A stretch of 14,277 nucleotides of DNA from an uncultured Kingella sp. (GTDB lineage: Bacteria; Pseudomonadota; Gammaproteobacteria; Burkholderiales; Neisseriaceae): assembly GCA_916720425.1 (NCBI GenBank), contig CAKARD010000027.1, positions 1 through 14,277 on the forward strand, given 5' to 3'. Below are positions 14,219 to 14,277 of the stretch, piece after piece. The translations under genes were made by a program, and so were the position numbers. How positions within the stretch are numbered: the first letter of the stretch is position 1; every line of letters starts with the position of its first letter. Below the pieces are notes generated by a model. That model worked only from the letters and a program-made list of their open reading frames with translations. It searched no databases and was not told the origin of the DNA.

Positions 14219-14277
14219 TCATGCAATCACATTAGCTACGACACCCGCACCTACGGTACGACCACCTTCACGAATCG
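14219..14277 (-). CDS. tuf: Elongation factor Tu, 3' end only
   Basis: The last 18 complete codons before the TGA (14219-14221) read IREGGRTVGAGVVANVIA, the conserved C-terminus of EF-Tu domain III. EF-Tu carries aminoacyl-tRNA to the ribosome. The rest of the gene lies beyond the window. This would be the tuf copy next to tRNA-Trp and secE; many relatives have a second copy in the str operon, which is not in this window. Confidence 0.95.
   Translation of the reverse strand, partial: IREGGRTVGAGVVANVIA

Noticed and set aside
1..14277. CRISPR arrays, insertion sequences, transposases or phage genes
   Set aside because: No regularly spaced repeats, transposase motifs or terminal inverted repeats with target duplications were found, including around the rpoB-rpoC insert.

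Overview
The window is a minus-strand piece of a betaproteobacterial chromosome, from the core transcription and translation gene block. Read in the direction of transcription (high to low coordinates) it holds: the 3' end of tuf (EF-Tu), tRNA-Trp, secE, nusG, rplK, rplA, rplJ, rplL, rpoB, a group of small genes, rpoC, and the 5' end of rplN. The order tuf-trnW-secE-nusG-rplKAJL-rpoBC and the protein sequences fit the family Neisseriaceae. The 12-mer AGGCTGCCTGAA at 4661-4672, an 11/12 version inside rpoB, and decayed copies in a hairpin after rpoB match the 'simDUS' dialect of the Neisseriaceae DNA uptake sequence, described for Simonsiella. Together with the AT-rich base composition this points to Simonsiella or a close relative. 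The genus is an inference.

Right part (10860-14277): tuf and tRNA-Trp are probably co-transcribed and end at an 11-bp terminator hairpin. secE and nusG are 3 nt apart. A good sigma70 promoter sits directly after nusG and drives rplK-rplA, which overlap by one base. A structured leader of the L10 type precedes rplJ (TTG start) and rplL. The gap before rpoB holds a 9-bp GC-rich hairpin and a perfect 17-bp AT-rich inverted repeat, both likely to set the ratio of L7/L12 to RNA polymerase mRNA.

Middle part (4601-6466): rpoB and rpoC, normally adjacent, are separated by 1866 bp. This interval holds five small genes on the same strand. Three encode exported proteins: a lipoprotein, a Sec-exported protein with a possible disulfide, and a Sec-exported coiled-coil protein with four cysteines. 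Two encode tiny single-span membrane proteins that overlap each other in different frames. No strong internal promoter was seen, so they probably ride on the rpoB-rpoC message. This is the most unusual part of the window.

Left part (1-385): after rpoC and a hairpin, the next gene is rplN, first gene of the classical spc operon, with its own promoter and a structured leader of about 145 nt. The str and S10 operons that usually lie between rpoC and rplN in this group are not here, so a rearrangement has joined rpoC to the S10/spc boundary.
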